DNA of 64,000 nt from Gilvimarinus xylanilyticus (GCF_024195295.1 NZ_JAMFTH010000001.1:1364001-1428000); one strand, 5' to 3'. Numbered from the stretch's first letter, positions 35,799 through 46,628 are shown. The notes: generated by a model from the sequence alone, not told the origin. Translations and numbers: made by a program.

Positions 35799-37022
35799 TT
35801 ACACGGTAATGCCGTCGAGATCGGCCACCGTAAGAATATCTTTGTCACCGCGACCGGACAGGTTGACGATAATAATCTGATCCTTGTCCATGGTCGGCGC
35901 CAGCTTTTCCGCGTAAGCCAGCGCATGGCTGCTTTCCAGGGCCGGCATAATGCCCTCGGTGCGGGTGGTTTTACGAAACGCGTTCAGAGCTTCATCGTCG
36001 TTGATGGCGACATAATTGACCCGGCCGATGTCTTTTAACCAGGCGTGCTCAGGCCCTACCCCCGGATAATCCAGCCCCGCTGAAACCGAGTGGGTTTCGA
36101 TAATCTGACCGTTTTCGTCTTCCATCAGGTAGGTGCGGTTACCGTGCAATACGCCGGGAATACCGTCATTGAGCGGTGCGGCATGGCGTCCGGTCTCCAC
36201 CCCGTCGCCACCGGCCTCAACACCGTACATGGCCACCGACTCGTCTTCCAGGAAGGGGTGAAACAGGCCGATCGCATTGGAGCCACCGCCCACACAAGCC
36301 ACCAGGGCGTCGGGCAGTTTGCCGGTCATTTCCAGACACTGGGCGCGCGCTTCGCGGCCGATCACCGCTTGAAAATCGCGAACCAACTGCGGGTACGGAT
36401 GTGGACCAGCGACAGTGCCGATAATATAAAAGGTATCGTCCACATTGGTGGACCAGTCGCGCAGCGCCTCGTTCATGGCGTCTTTAAGGGTTTTGGAGCC
36501 CGACTCTACGGGAATCACCTCGGCACCCAGTAACTTCATGCGGTAGACGTTAAGCGCCTGACGACGCACATCCTCAGCGCCCATGTAAACCTGGCACTTA
36601 AGCCCCAAACGTGCGGCCACGGTCGCCGTCGCAACCCCGTGTTGGCCCGCGCCAGTTTCGGCAATCACGCGGCTCTTGCCGGTCATTTTTGCCAGCAGCG
36701 CCTGACCAATGGTGTTATTCACCTTGTGGGCACCGGTGTGATTAAGGTCTTCGCGCTTGAGGTAAATCTGCGCGCCTCCAAGCTCGCGGCTCCAGCGCTC
36801 GGCATGGTACAGCGGCGAGGGGCGGCCGACATAGTGGGCCAAATCTTTATCGAATTCGGCCTGAAATTCAGCGTTATCTTTCAACCCGTCGTAAATACTC
36901 TGCAGCTCTTCGAGCGCGTAAATCAGAGTTTCAGAAACAAAACGTCCCCCGAAAATTCCAAAGTGACCGCTTTTGTCGGGAAAGGCACTGTAATCAACTT
37001 TCTGCTTGCTTGTATCGTTCAC
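35799..37022 (-). CDS. trpB: Tryptophan synthase beta subunit
   Basis: PLP enzyme joining indole and serine to tryptophan. The 407-residue protein has the PLP lysine in [20 protein letters not shown], the Gly-rich phosphate loop VGGGSNAIG, and [20 protein letters not shown]. It starts 3 bp after the trpF stop codon. No regulatory TrpI gene is adjacent. Confidence 0.96.
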   Translation of the reverse strand: MNDTSKQKVDYSAFPDKSGHFGIFGGRFVSETLIYALEELQSIYDGLKDNAEFQAEFDKDLAHYVGRPSPLYHAERWSRELGGAQIYLKREDLNHTGAHKVNNTIGQALLAKMTGKSRVIAETGAGQHGVATATVAARLGLKCQVYMGAEDVRRQALNVYRMKLLGAEVIPVESGSKTLKDAMNEALRDWSTNVDDTFYIIGTVAGPHPYPQLVRDFQAVIGREARAQCLEMTGKLPDALVACVGGGSNAIGLFHPFLEDESVAMYGVEAGGDGVETGRHAAPLNDGIPGVLHGNRTYLMEDENGQIIETHSVSAGLDYPGVGPEHAWLKDIGRVNYVAINDDEALNAFRKTTRTEGIMPALESSHALAYAEKLAPTMDKDQIIIVNLSGRGDKDILTVADLDGITV

Positions 37023-37025
37023 GCT

Positions 37026-37661
37026 TTACTCACCTTTCGCATGTGCCTGTTGGGCATTAACAATAAAATTCTCGACTTTGGCCGGGTCTTTATCCCCGGC
37101 AGCGGCTTCAACACCGCCGCTAACATCTACGCCATAACAGCCCGTTCGGATGATTGCCTCGGCCACATTGGCCGGTGTTAAGCCGCCCGCCAGGACCACA
37201 GGCACCGAAGGCGCTGCCGGCACCCGCGCCCAATCAAAGGTCTCGCCGGTGCCGCCTGGTACCCCCGGGGTGTAGGCATCCAGCAAAATACCGCTGGCGC
37301 TGGGGTAGCGGCTTATGGCATCAACCACATCCAGCTCGGGGCGCATTCGTATTGCCTTAAGATAGGGGCGCCCAAATTGCTCACAAAACTCGGCGGGCTC
37401 GTCGCCGTGAAACTGCAATAGCTGCAGCGGCACCCGCGCCAATACTTGTTCAATTTGCGCGGGCTCAGCGTTAACAAATAGCCCCACGCTGGTCACAAAG
37501 GGACCGCAGGCGCGGGCAATAGCGCGAGCATTGTCAATGGTTACGGCACGCGGACTGGGGGGATAAAACACCAGGCCAATTGCGTCCGCACCTGCGGCGA
37601 CCGCGTGCTGGGCCTGATCCAGCCGAGTAATACCACAAATTTTAACGCGCGCCGCTGTCAC
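37026..37661 (-). CDS. trpF: Phosphoribosylanthranilate isomerase TrpF
   Basis: Amadori isomerase of tryptophan synthesis, 211 residues. Seen are the catalytic Cys in VKICGITRLDQAQHA, the family motif GADAIGLVFYPPSPR, LQFHGDEPAEFC, the catalytic Asp in LLDAYTPGVPGGTGETFDW and the phosphate-binding GLTPANVAEAI then GVDVSGGVEAAAGDKD. It is the first trp gene of the trpFBA run, 66 bp after truA, so the promoter may be in that gap or farther upstream. Confidence 0.95.
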   Translation of the reverse strand: MTAARVKICGITRLDQAQHAVAAGADAIGLVFYPPSPRAVTIDNARAIARACGPFVTSVGLFVNAEPAQIEQVLARVPLQLLQFHGDEPAEFCEQFGRPYLKAIRMRPELDVVDAISRYPSASGILLDAYTPGVPGGTGETFDWARVPAAPSVPVVLAGGLTPANVAEAIIRTGCYGVDVSGGVEAAAGDKDPAKVENFIVNAQQAHAKGE

Positions 37662-37727
37662 TGGAATCCACTCCGTCCGCTGACAAAGGAGCGAATTTTA
37701 GCAGAATTTTGCCCCGCCGTCAGAACC

Positions 37728-38594
37728 TCACAACTGCCCTACCGGTTCGGTGAAAAACAAAGGGCCGGGCAATCTGTCGGGTAGATTAAAGCGCTTGTCA
37801 TACTCCACCCTGACCAAATACAAACCGTAGGGCGGCGCGGTCACGCCACCGGCTGTGCGGTCACGAGCCTCCAGCACGCCCTGCGCCCAGCTAACGGGCT
37901 TATCCCCGGCACCAATCGCCATCAGTACGCCCACAATATTGCGCACCATATGGTGCAAAAACGCGTTCGCTCGCACCTCTAACACAATCAACTCACCTCG
38001 ACGTACAAGGTGCAAATGCTCAATGCGGCGCACCGGCGACTTAGCCTGACACTGCACCGCGCGATAGGAAGTAAAATCATGCTCGCCCACCAGCGCCCGC
38101 GCCGCCTCGCGCATCGCCTCTACATCGAGCCGATTGCGTGACCAGGTGATCTGATCATGTAGCAAACCGGGCTTACTGGGACCATCGCTGATCAAATAGC
38201 GGTAGGTGCGCGCCTGGGCACTGAAGCGGGCGTGAAACTCGGGCACCACTTCGCGCGCCCAGCGAATGCCAATACCGTCGGGCAAATAAGCTTTTAAACC
38301 GCGGGTCCAGGCCTTTTCCGGCCTTTGGGCCTGCGTATCAAAATGGATGACTTGATTGGTGGCGTGAACACCGGCATCGGTGCGCCCGGCGCAGACCAGG
38401 GTGACCGGCTCGGCGGCAATTTTTGAAAGTGCCGAATGCAGACTCCTCTGCACCGTGGGCAGCTCACCTGCCTGCACCTGAAAGCCGCGAAAAGAACCGC
38501 CGTGATACTCAAGGGCCAGGGCGATGCGGTGCATAGATTCGGGCCAGGGGGTATCGGGAAAAACTTCGCCGTTGCGCGAATAGGTCCGACTCAA
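37728..38594 (-). CDS. truA: tRNA pseudouridine synthase TruA
   Basis: Modifies uridines 38-40 of tRNA anticodon arms. The catalytic Asp lies in VCAGRTDAGVHATNQVIHF. Other motifs are EFHARFSAQARTYRYLI and FLHHMVRNIVGVLMAIG. Two starts are possible. TTG at 38594 has a strong AGGAG six bases before it and gives a 20-residue N-terminal extension. ATG at 38534 fits the usual TruA N-terminus but has no ribosome site. The TTG is favoured on the ribosome site. It lies downstream of the fimV terminator. Confidence 0.93.
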   Translation of the reverse strand: MSRTYSRNGEVFPDTPWPESMHRIALALEYHGGSFRGFQVQAGELPTVQRSLHSALSKIAAEPVTLVCAGRTDAGVHATNQVIHFDTQAQRPEKAWTRGLKAYLPDGIGIRWAREVVPEFHARFSAQARTYRYLISDGPSKPGLLHDQITWSRNRLDVEAMREAARALVGEHDFTSYRAVQCQAKSPVRRIEHLHLVRRGELIVLEVRANAFLHHMVRNIVGVLMAIGAGDKPVSWAQGVLEARDRTAGGVTAPPYGLYLVRVEYDKRFNLPDRLPGPLFFTEPVGQL

Positions 38595-38611
38595 AGATGA
38601 CTCCTATAAAC

Positions 38612-38648
38612 AAAAAAAGGCCCTGTACGACAAGCGTACAAGGCCCTT
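38612..38648 (-). terminator. Rho-independent terminator after fimV
   Basis: A hairpin with complementary TGTACG/CGTACA core and GGCC/GGCC outer pairs, with one internal mismatch, is followed on the minus strand by TTTTTTT. It lies 14 bp after the fimV stop and overlaps the truA leader, so truA needs its own promoter or read-through. Confidence 0.8.
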
Positions 38649-38662
38649 TAGCTTTAGCTCAA

Positions 38663-41600
38663 TTAGCTGTCGACTTTATCCAACAGGTCTTTGGCCTCTT
38701 GCTTCTGACTGTCGTCACCCTCTTCGGTCACTTCCGCCAGAATATCGCGAGCCCCATCCATATCGCCCATATCGATGTAAGCGCGCGCCAGATCGAGCTT
38801 GGTCGCCACCTCATCAGAATCGGCCAAGAAGTCCAGATCCTCGTCATCGTCAGCTTCGTTTACCGACTCGGGCGTGGGAAGATCATCCAGCTCGTAATCG
38901 GACTGCTTTTGCTCATCCTGCTCATCCAGATCCAAGCTGGTATCGGGATCGCTGTCCACATCACCCAATGCGAGATCAAATGCGTCATCGTCGTCAACAT
39001 CAAAACTCTCGGGCTCTGCGGTTTCGGCATCGGATGCCTGGGCATCAGGCTCAGACGCCTCGGGTGATTCTGCCTCCGATGTCTCGATCGCATCCAACTC
39101 GGGAGCATCCAGATCGGACATTTCACGATCGAGAGCCTCCAGATCCACATCATCCATGGATTTTTCTAAGTCGAAGTCGTCTTCATCGTCGGTCAAATCC
39201 AGGGTGGGCACGTCGTCGCTGTCGTCCACCTCAGCCGCCTGCGACTCGCCCGTAGGACCATAAGGCTCGGGCTCGTCATAGCGGGGGGCGGGCTCGTCTT
39301 CGGGCTCAAAGCTCTCGTCGAACGAAAAGTCCAAGTCCTCATCCAACAGCGGTTTTTCATCGCCCAAAGAAACCGTTTGCTCTTCATCGCCATCGCTAAT
39401 CGCATCTAACTCGAGCTCGTCAGCACTGTCTTTGGGCAGGTCGGTGTTAACATCCAAGGATTCTTCCTGGACGGACTCAGCGGCATTATCGTCTTCCAGT
39501 TCCAGATCAAAATCGAAATCTTGATCGTCCGCGGCCGGTTCCAGCTCTTCGTCAAACGACAAATCGTAGCGAGTTTCCGAACCCTGCAAGTCGTCCTCTT
39601 CGGTGACCGCTTTATCATCGGCGTCTAATTTGTCGGCGCTCTCGTCGTCGGCAAAATCAAAATCGAGCCCTTCATCCAGGGTCAACTCATCATCCAAGCT
39701 AAACTCTTCGTTGGACTCTTCAGGTTGAGTGGCGCCAGCGTCTGCAGCCGTGTCATCAATTTCCAGATCATCCAGAGTCAATTCGTCGGAACCATCCAGA
39801 TCGAAACTAAAGTCGTCCTCTTGCTCAGCTGTCTGGTCCGCCTCTAACTCCAGATCATTCGTCTGAGCCTCAAGATCATAGACGTCTTCTGTTTCAGCCT
39901 CGGGCTCATGGCTATCGAGTAAATCGCTGCCCGCTTCAGCGGCAACAGCACCGGCTGCCGCGACAGTGCCACCGGCCACATAGGCGGGAGCACCGGAGAA
40001 CTGAGAGCGCAGATCAGCGGCGCGGGCAATAGCGTCTTCGTCGCCGCTCGCGAGCACTTGACCATAATACTCATCAAAGGCTTCCAGGTTTTCACTTTCC
40101 GCGTAAACCTCGAGCAGCTTCAACTTAATAGCGAGCGATTCAGGGTCTTTCTCCAAACCCTTTTTCAACATCTCTTCGGCTTGGTCGTACTTACCGTAAG
40201 CGATATAAATATCGGCTTCGCCGACCACATCACCGGTTTCCGCTTCGGCGCTCACTTCGTCGTCGGCTTGAGTGGCCTCTAGGTCATCTTCGGCGAAAGC
40301 TTGAGGCTCTTCATCGGCTTCCAGATCGCTGGCATCGGGCTCCATAAAGGCGCTGTCATCCGGCTCGCTGGAAAACTCTTCTTCCGGTTCTTGCGCGCTC
40401 GAACGCTTGCGCAGGAACACCAACAGGCCCACGATCAACGCCAGCAGAGCCAGGCCGATCCAGTGGATATTGGCCATCAGCTTGTCCATAAAGCTGGGCT
40501 CGGGTGCTCTGCGCACCACGGTCGACGCGTTATTAACGGGCTTTGATTTCTCTTCCGGCTCGGCCGGTTGCTCTTCAGCTGCGGGAGCCTGCTCGGCAGA
40601 CTCCACGGTGTCAGTCGCTGCGACCTGGGGCTCGGATTCGGATTCAGCTTCGTCGTTAGCCGCCGCAGGTGTCTCGGCTTGCGCCTCGTCCTGCTGCTGG
40701 TTGGCACTCAATTCCAGGGCGCGCAGCTGCTCATTGCTCACCTCAAGCAAACGCTCCATGGTCTCGATTTGCTCTTCTAGATCGCCGACGCGCGAGCGCA
40801 ACTCAGAGTTCTCACCTTTGGTGCGCTCCAGCTCTTCTTCAGTGGCGGCCAACTCGCGAGCCAGAGCGCCACCGTCGTTTTCACCGTAACCGCCCCCCTG
40901 AGAGGCACCAGAATCAGCTGTGGTGCCGGGAGCTGACAACTTTACCCGGCCAGCAACCTCGCCCTGGTTAGACGAAACCTGAGAGTCGCGACCGGAAGCA
41001 TCCAGGGGCGCGCCCATGGTGTCACCGGACCAATCGCGGTTTTGCTGCGCCACCTGGCTTACCGCCTGTTGACGCGAGAGCGAGCGAATCTCGTCGGTGG
41101 CCGGTACGCGCAACACCTGCCCTTCGCGCAACAAGTTGATATTGTTGTTGATAAAGGCATCGGGGTTGGCGCGCTGGATAGCCACCATGGTCTGATGGAT
41201 AGAAACACCGCCCGCCTGAAAATCGCGGGCAATCTCCCAGAGGGTATCGTTGGCTTGAACGCGATACTCACCTTCGCCCAGCGAGGCGGGCTGAGATCTG
41301 CCCGAACTCTGGCTACCAGAGCCTGCGCTGTCGCTGACCTGGGTGGTGCGTGAACGAATCGGGGTTACCGAGGCTTCGACTGGGGCGGCGGCATCGTCGG
41401 AAAACGCGGGCAAATCCAGCAGCAGGGTGTACTCGCGCAGCACCCGCCCCGAGGTCCAGCGCACATCGACAATAAAGCTCAGAAACGGCTCGCGCACCGG
41501 GTCCCGGCTGGTGACCGCAATAAAAGGATCGTCGGAGTCCACGCCCACCACGTTAAAACGCAGCTGCGAGTAGAAGAACGAGCGCTCGATACCGGCGCGA

Positions 41601-41794
41601 TCAAAATCTTCCTGTGAGCCCAGCTGCACTTTGATCTGGTCGGAGCCGAGCTCCCCCATATCTTCCAGTGCAATGTGGGCATCTAACGGCTGGTTGAGAG
41701 AGGAGTTGAGCTCGATATCGCCCAAACCCAATCCGAATGCCGCCTTGGACAGCGACATAACCCCAAGCATTAATACCAGCTTACGAAAATGCAT
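38663..41794 (-). CDS. fimV: Polar hub / peptidoglycan-binding protein FimV
   Basis: A 1043-residue inner-membrane organiser of polar type IV pili, twitching and cell polarity. Order: signal peptide (1-20), conserved N-terminal domain (GLGDIELNSSLNQPLDAHI, 22-40, to about 130), LysM (about 177-231, YRVQANDTLWEIARDF), coiled coil (311-362), one membrane span (445-461), a cytoplasmic TPR-like part (526-590, EADIYIAYGKYDQAEEML), an extremely Asp/Glu-rich region (about 620-985) and the C-terminal FimV domain (993-1043, TKLDLARAYIDMGDMDGARDIL). The gene lies between asd and truA, the conserved Pseudomonas position. Acidic repeats make it longer than some homologues. Confidence 0.95.
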   Translation of the reverse strand: MHFRKLVLMLGVMSLSKAAFGLGLGDIELNSSLNQPLDAHIALEDMGELGSDQIKVQLGSQEDFDRAGIERSFFYSQLRFNVVGVDSDDPFIAVTSRDPVREPFLSFIVDVRWTSGRVLREYTLLLDLPAFSDDAAAPVEASVTPIRSRTTQVSDSAGSGSQSSGRSQPASLGEGEYRVQANDTLWEIARDFQAGGVSIHQTMVAIQRANPDAFINNNINLLREGQVLRVPATDEIRSLSRQQAVSQVAQQNRDWSGDTMGAPLDASGRDSQVSSNQGEVAGRVKLSAPGTTADSGASQGGGYGENDGGALARELAATEEELERTKGENSELRSRVGDLEEQIETMERLLEVSNEQLRALELSANQQQDEAQAETPAAANDEAESESEPQVAATDTVESAEQAPAAEEQPAEPEEKSKPVNNASTVVRRAPEPSFMDKLMANIHWIGLALLALIVGLLVFLRKRSSAQEPEEEFSSEPDDSAFMEPDASDLEADEEPQAFAEDDLEATQADDEVSAEAETGDVVGEADIYIAYGKYDQAEEMLKKGLEKDPESLAIKLKLLEVYAESENLEAFDEYYGQVLASGDEDAIARAADLRSQFSGAPAYVAGGTVAAAGAVAAEAGSDLLDSHEPEAETEDVYDLEAQTNDLELEADQTAEQEDDFSFDLDGSDELTLDDLEIDDTAADAGATQPEESNEEFSLDDELTLDEGLDFDFADDESADKLDADDKAVTEEDDLQGSETRYDLSFDEELEPAADDQDFDFDLELEDDNAAESVQEESLDVNTDLPKDSADELELDAISDGDEEQTVSLGDEKPLLDEDLDFSFDESFEPEDEPAPRYDEPEPYGPTGESQAAEVDDSDDVPTLDLTDDEDDFDLEKSMDDVDLEALDREMSDLDAPELDAIETSEAESPEASEPDAQASDAETAEPESFDVDDDDAFDLALGDVDSDPDTSLDLDEQDEQKQSDYELDDLPTPESVNEADDDEDLDFLADSDEVATKLDLARAYIDMGDMDGARDILAEVTEEGDDSQKQEAKDLLDKVDS

Positions 41795-41904
41795 AGTACT
41801 TTCCTTTTATTGTCTCCCCTGCCTTCCGACGGCGCGGCTCTGTGACTTCCTGTCAATCACGGCGAGTGATTAGCCATTTGTTGTCAACGAGGCCCCAAAA
41901 CCTC

Positions 41905-41964
41905 GAATAAATATTCACTATCGACCGTAAGTATTCATTATAAATAGCTTTTTATCAATACTTA
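41905..41964. repeat. Inverted repeats upstream of fimV
   Basis: TAAGTATT (41928-41935) and AATACTTA (41957-41964) are perfect complements across 21 bases, next to the short palindrome GAATA-AA-TATTC (41905-41916). They lie 110-170 bp upstream of the fimV start, in the 255-bp AT-rich gap before the asd terminator. Possibly a regulator site; no gene is seen in the gap. Confidence 0.4.
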
Positions 41965-42049
41965 TGCCCCACAGGCCGAGCTTTAGGGAACTTTTTGCTA
42001 AAAAACGAGCCAGGCTCCACAAAAATGGAGAATAATCCGCCAAACAAAT

Positions 42050-42085
42050 AAAAAAGCCCCGCCTCGCACCGCGAGACAGGGCTTT
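42050..42085 (-). terminator. Rho-independent terminator after asd
   Basis: AGCCC...CTCGC and GCGAG...GGGCT form an interrupted stem, followed on the minus strand by TTTTTT. It starts about 18 bp after the asd stop. Confidence 0.85.
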
Positions 42086-42103
42086 GCATGAGTAACGCGA
42101 AGC

Positions 42104-43213
42104 TTAGGCGTCGCGCAGTACCCGCAACATACGGCGCAGCGGTTCGGCCGCCCCCCACAACAGCTGATCACCGACGGTGAACGCGTTAAGGTATTCGCCG
42201 CCCATGCTCAGTTTGCGCAAACGGCCCACGGGTACGGTTAAAGTTCCGGTTACCGCCGTAGGCGTCAGATCGCGCAAAGTGGATTCTTTGTCGTTGGGGA
42301 CCACTTTGGCCCACTCGTTGTGGCCGGCGATCATTTGCTCGATTTCATCCAGCGGTACATCTTTTTTCAACTTAACGGTCAATGCCTGAGCGTGACAGCG
42401 CATGGCACCGATGCGCACGCAGGTACCATCCAGCGGGATGGGGTTGCCGTCGTTGCCCAAAATCTTGTTGGTCTCGGCCTGGGCTTTCCATTCTTCGCGG
42501 CTCTGGCCATTTTCCAGCTGGCTATCGATAAACGGCAGAACACTGCCCGCCAGTGGCGCACCAAAGTTATCGACCGGGAAATCGCCCGAACGCATAGTAG
42601 CGGCAACTTTGCGATCGATCTCCAAAATGGCCGAGGCCGGATCGGCCAATTCGCTGGCAACGCCATCGCGAATGCTGCCCATCTGCTCGATCAGCTCGCG
42701 CATGTTGCGCGCACCGGCGCCCGAGGCGGCCTGATAAGTCATGGAGGTGGCCCACTCCACCAGGTTATTGGCAAACAAGCCGCCCAAGCCCATTAGCATC
42801 AAGCTGACAGTGCAGTTGCCGCCAATGTAATTTTTAACACCGCGCGCCAGGCCGTCTTTCACCACATCCAGGTTAACCGGGTCCAACACGATAATGGAAT
42901 CTTTATCCATCCGCAGACTGGAGGCCGCGTCAATCCAGTAGCCATCCCAGCCGGCACCGCGCAAATCGGAAAAGACCGCTTTGGTGTAATCACCACCCTG
43001 ACAGGAGATGATTGCATCCAGTTGTTTTAAATCGTCAATAGCGTAGGCATCTTTCAGAGGCGGCAAGCCATCGGCCACCTTGGGCGCTTCGCCACCCACA
43101 TTGGAGGTGGTGAAAAATACCGGCTCAATGCCGTCGAAATCGTTTTCCGCCTGCATGCGCTCCATCAGGACAGAGCCGACCATACCGCGCCAACCTACAA
43201 AACCTACTTTCAT
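42104..43213 (-). CDS. asd: Aspartate-semialdehyde dehydrogenase
   Basis: Reduces aspartyl phosphate to aspartate semialdehyde, the branch point to lysine, threonine and methionine. The 369-residue protein has the NADP-binding [16 protein letters not shown], the catalytic Cys in [17 protein letters not shown] and the active-site region [26 protein letters not shown]. The sequence type is the gammaproteobacterial Asd1. It lies between leuB and fimV, a conserved arrangement in Pseudomonas-like bacteria. Confidence 0.96.
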   Translation of the reverse strand: MKVGFVGWRGMVGSVLMERMQAENDFDGIEPVFFTTSNVGGEAPKVADGLPPLKDAYAIDDLKQLDAIISCQGGDYTKAVFSDLRGAGWDGYWIDAASSLRMDKDSIIVLDPVNLDVVKDGLARGVKNYIGGNCTVSLMLMGLGGLFANNLVEWATSMTYQAASGAGARNMRELIEQMGSIRDGVASELADPASAILEIDRKVAATMRSGDFPVDNFGAPLAGSVLPFIDSQLENGQSREEWKAQAETNKILGNDGNPIPLDGTCVRIGAMRCHAQALTVKLKKDVPLDEIEQMIAGHNEWAKVVPNDKESTLRDLTPTAVTGTLTVPVGRLRKLSMGGEYLNAFTVGDQLLWGAAEPLRRMLRVLRDA

Positions 43214-43325
43214 TACATAACTCTCTAGTTAAGTGAATTAACGCTCTCCCCGGGCCTTGTGAGCTCCGCTTCAAGCGCTATATATCTTGCCGCAAACAGC
43301 CGCTGGCTGCAAATTGACCACCGTT

Positions 43326-44399
43326 TTACAGCGCCGCCAATACCGCGTCGCCCATAGCTGAGGTGGACACTTTAGTGGTGCCTCCGGTGGCGATATCCGC
43401 CGTGCGCAAGCCCTGATCCAGCACCTTACCCACCGCTTTCTCGATGGCATCGGCCGCCTCATTCATGCCCAACGAATAGCGCAGCATCATTGAGGCCGAC
43501 AGAATGGTGGCCAGCGGATTGGCAATGCCCTGGCCCGCAATATCCGGCGCACTGCCGTGGCACGGCTCGTACATGCCCTGCCCGCTTTGATTGAGCGAGG
43601 CCGAGGGCAGCATACCGATGGAACCGGTGAGCATGGCCGCGGCGTCAGACAGGATATCGCCGAACATATTGCCGGTAACCATTACATCAAACTGCTTGGG
43701 CGCGCGCACCAATTGCATTGCGGCGTTATCCACGTACATGTGCGACAACTCGACATCCGGATACTCCGGCGCCAAGCGGTCCATCACTTCGCGCCACAAA
43801 ATGGTCGCTTCCAACACATTGGCCTTGTCGACCGAGCAGACTTTTTTGCCGCGCTTGCGCGCCATTTCAAACGCCGTGCGACCGATACGCTCGATTTCGC
43901 TCTCGCTGTATTTGTAAGTGTTGAAACCTTCGCGCTCACCATTATCCAGGGTGCGAATACCGCGCGGCTCGCCAAAATAAATGCCGCCGGTTAACTCGCG
44001 CACAATTAAAATATCCAGGCCGGATACCACCTCGGGCTTAAGGCTTGAGGCCTCGACCAACTGCGGGTACAAGAGCGCCGGGCGCAGATTGGCGTACAAG
44101 CCGAGCTGCGAGCGAATTTTTAGCAAGCCGCGCTCGGGACGAATGGCACGGTCGATGGTATCCCACTTGGGGCCACCCACGGCGCCCAGCAAAATGGCGT
44201 CGCAACTGCGGGCGTTTTCGACCGCCGCATCGGTTAACGGCTCGCCGTGTTTATCAATCGAGGCGCCGCCAATCAGCTCCTCAACAAACGACAAATTCAG
44301 AGAAAACTTTTCGTTAACCGCGTCCAGCACGCGCTGGGCCTGGGTGACAATTTCCGGGCCAATACCATCGCCCGGTAAGATCATAATTTTTTTAGACAC
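43326..44399 (-). CDS. leuB: 3-isopropylmalate dehydrogenase LeuB
   Basis: Oxidatively decarboxylates 3-isopropylmalate in leucine synthesis. The protein has [22 protein letters not shown], the substrate Arg cluster [21 protein letters not shown] and [29 protein letters not shown] at 44399 is the start: AGGAG lies six bases before it and it gives the usual N-terminus ([12 protein letters not shown]) and 357 residues. An upstream in-frame TTG at 44417 is disfavoured. It follows leuD closely. Confidence 0.95.
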   Translation of the reverse strand: MSKKIMILPGDGIGPEIVTQAQRVLDAVNEKFSLNLSFVEELIGGASIDKHGEPLTDAAVENARSCDAILLGAVGGPKWDTIDRAIRPERGLLKIRSQLGLYANLRPALLYPQLVEASSLKPEVVSGLDILIVRELTGGIYFGEPRGIRTLDNGEREGFNTYKYSESEIERIGRTAFEMARKRGKKVCSVDKANVLEATILWREVMDRLAPEYPDVELSHMYVDNAAMQLVRAPKQFDVMVTGNMFGDILSDAAAMLTGSIGMLPSASLNQSGQGMYEPCHGSAPDIAGQGIANPLATILSASMMLRYSLGMNEAADAIEKAVGKVLDQGLRTADIATGGTTKVSTSAMGDAVLAAL

Positions 44400-44420
44400 A
44401 TTTGCTCCTAATCGCAAAAA

Positions 44421-45071
44421 TTAATTTTTTACCGCGTCAAATAACCAGGGGGCCGTCTCGCGACGCTTAGCTTCATACGCTTTAATCGCATCGGCTTGTT
44501 CCAGGGTTAGACCAATATCGTCCAGACCGTTTAACAAACAGTGCTTGCGAAACTCGTCAATTTCAAAATCGAACGCCTGTCCCTCGGGGGTGATCACCTG
44601 CTGGTTTTGCAAATCTACTGTCAGCTGGTAACCCTCGGTTTGATACATTTGCTGAAACAACTGCTCGACAATCTCCTCGCTTAACACCAGCGGCAACAAA
44701 CCATTTTTGAAGCAGTTGTTGTAAAAAATATCCGCAAAGCTCGGGGCGATAATGCAGCGAAAGCCGTAATCATCCAACGCCCAGGGAGCGTGCTCGCGCG
44801 ATGAGCCACAGCCAAAGTTTTTACGGGTCAGCAAAATTTCCGCACCCTGGTAGCGCGCCTGATTGAGCGGAAAGTCCTCATTGAGCGGACGGCCCGAACA
44901 ATCCTGATCCGGTTGACCCACATCCAAGTAGCGCAACTCATCAAACAGATTTTTACCAAACCCGGTGCGCTTAATAGATTTTAAAAACTGCTTGGGGATA
45001 ATCATATCCGTGTCGACATTGGCGCGATCCATAGGGGCGACAACGCCGGTTACTTGAGTAAAAGGCTTCAT
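44421..45071 (-). CDS. leuD: 3-isopropylmalate dehydratase small subunit
   Basis: Partners LeuC to isomerise 2-isopropylmalate. The 216-residue protein has [25 protein letters not shown] and [35 protein letters not shown], the swivel-domain hallmarks. It starts 12 bp after leuC, and leuB follows within about 21 bp, so leuCDB is an operon. Confidence 0.96.
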   Translation of the reverse strand: MKPFTQVTGVVAPMDRANVDTDMIIPKQFLKSIKRTGFGKNLFDELRYLDVGQPDQDCSGRPLNEDFPLNQARYQGAEILLTRKNFGCGSSREHAPWALDDYGFRCIIAPSFADIFYNNCFKNGLLPLVLSEEIVEQLFQQMYQTEGYQLTVDLQNQQVITPEGQAFDFEIDEFRKHCLLNGLDDIGLTLEQADAIKAYEAKRRETAPWLFDAVKN

Positions 45072-45083
45072 AATAGCTCCCGT

Positions 45084-46511
45084 TTAAGTGCGCACAAATT
45101 CGCGAACATCGACAAAGTGACCGGCGACACCGGCAGCAGCGGCCATGGCCGGGCTGACCAAATGAGTGCGTCCGCCATAACCCTGGCGCCCTTCAAAGTT
45201 GCGGTTTGACGTGGAGGCGCAGTGCTCACCCGCGCCCAGCTTATCGGCGTTCATGGCAAGGCACATGGAACAGCCGGGTTCGCGCCATTCAAACCCCGCC
45301 TCGACGAAAATCTTATCCAGGCCCTCGGCTTCTGCCTGTGCTTTGACCAAGCCCGAACCCGGCACCACCATCGCCTGCTTGACGCTATCGGCTTTTTGGC
45401 GACCTTTGACCACCTCTGCGGCAGCGCGGATATCTTCAATGCGCGAGTTGGTGCAAGAGCCGATAAATACGCGGTCGAGCTTAATGTCGGCAATAGGTTG
45501 ACCGGCGTTTAAGCCCATATACTCCAGGGCCCGTTTCATGCCTTCGCGCTTAACGGCGTCACTTTCTGCCGCCGGGTCGGGTACATTATCGTGCACCCCC
45601 ACCACCATCTCGGGCGACGTCCCCCAGCTCACCTGGGGCATAATATCGGCGCCGTTTAACACGACTACTTCGTCAAAGTGGGCGCCTTCATCAGATTTCA
45701 AATCGCGCCAAGCTTCGACCGCGCGCTCCCACACCTCGCCTTTGGGGGCATAGGCGCGATCTTTCACATAATCGATGGTGATATCATCCACCGCGACCAT
45801 GCCCGCGCGGGCACCGGCTTCAATGGCCATGTTGCACACGGTCATGCGCCCTTCCATGCTCATGGCGCGGAACACATCGCCGCCAAACTCTACCGCATAG
45901 CCGGTCCCACCGGCGGTGCCGATTTTGGCGATAATCGCCAAGACCACGTCTTTGGGGGTCACGCCGTCTGCCAATTCGCCGTCCACACGGATCAGCATAT
46001 TTTTCATTTTTTTGGCCACCAGGGTTTGGGTGGCTAATACATGCTCTACCTCGCTGGTACCAATACCGTGGGCGAGAGCGCCCAAGGCGCCATTGGTGGC
46101 GGTGTGCGAATCGCCGCAGACAATGGTCATACCCGGCAAACAGGCGCCCGACTCGGGGCCGATCACATGCACAATACCCTGGCGCTGATCGTTGATTTTG
46201 TATTCCACAATACCGAATTCATCGCAGTTATCGTCCAGAGTTTGCACCTGAATCAACGACACCGGATCTTCAATACCACTGATCCCCGAAGCCCGCTCTT
46301 TTACGGTAGTGGGCACATTGTGGTCGGGCGTTGCCAGTACAGAGTCCACCCGCCAAGGTTTGCGGCCAGCCAAACGCAGACCTTCAAAGGCCTGGGGCGA
46401 AGTCACTTCGTGAACGATGTGACGGTCAATATAAATAAGCGCCGAGCCGTCGTCGCGCTGTTGCACAAGGTGGGCATCCCACAACTTGTCGTAAAGAGTT
46501 CTCGCTGACAT
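45084..46511 (-). CDS. leuC: 3-isopropylmalate dehydratase large subunit
   Basis: Iron-sulfur hydratase of leucine synthesis, 475 residues. The [4Fe-4S] cysteines lie in [22 protein letters not shown] and [10 protein letters not shown]. Other motifs are [33 protein letters not shown] and [12 protein letters not shown]. First gene of leuCDB, divergent from a LysR gene whose shared 132-bp region holds a LysR-type box. No leucine-rich leader peptide was seen. Confidence 0.96.
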   Translation of the reverse strand: MSARTLYDKLWDAHLVQQRDDGSALIYIDRHIVHEVTSPQAFEGLRLAGRKPWRVDSVLATPDHNVPTTVKERASGISGIEDPVSLIQVQTLDDNCDEFGIVEYKINDQRQGIVHVIGPESGACLPGMTIVCGDSHTATNGALGALAHGIGTSEVEHVLATQTLVAKKMKNMLIRVDGELADGVTPKDVVLAIIAKIGTAGGTGYAVEFGGDVFRAMSMEGRMTVCNMAIEAGARAGMVAVDDITIDYVKDRAYAPKGEVWERAVEAWRDLKSDEGAHFDEVVVLNGADIMPQVSWGTSPEMVVGVHDNVPDPAAESDAVKREGMKRALEYMGLNAGQPIADIKLDRVFIGSCTNSRIEDIRAAAEVVKGRQKADSVKQAMVVPGSGLVKAQAEAEGLDKIFVEAGFEWREPGCSMCLAMNADKLGAGEHCASTSNRNFEGRQGYGGRTHLVSPAMAAAAGVAGHFVDVREFVRT

Positions 46512-46613
46512 CTTTTCCTCTCTGATGGCTGTAGCGCCATTCGCTTTTCACGGTGTGAGGTCATACTAGCCCTGCCCCAAAAATAAAACAAATTTATATT
46601 TTTTATGCTATCC

Positions 46614-46628
46614 ATTCCCTTTAGGAAT
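46614..46628. promoter_or_regulatory. LysR-type binding box in the leuC/lysR divergent region
   Basis: ATTCC-N5-GGAAT is a perfect inverted repeat that also fits the T-N11-A rule for LysR-type regulators. It lies 15 bp before the lysR start and 102 bp before leuC, so the encoded regulator could control both directions. Motif match only. Confidence 0.5.

Noticed and set aside
40407-40889. 160-codon plus-strand frame opposite fimV
   Set aside because: It is the antisense of the fimV linker and membrane region, and its composition mirrors that low-complexity sequence.
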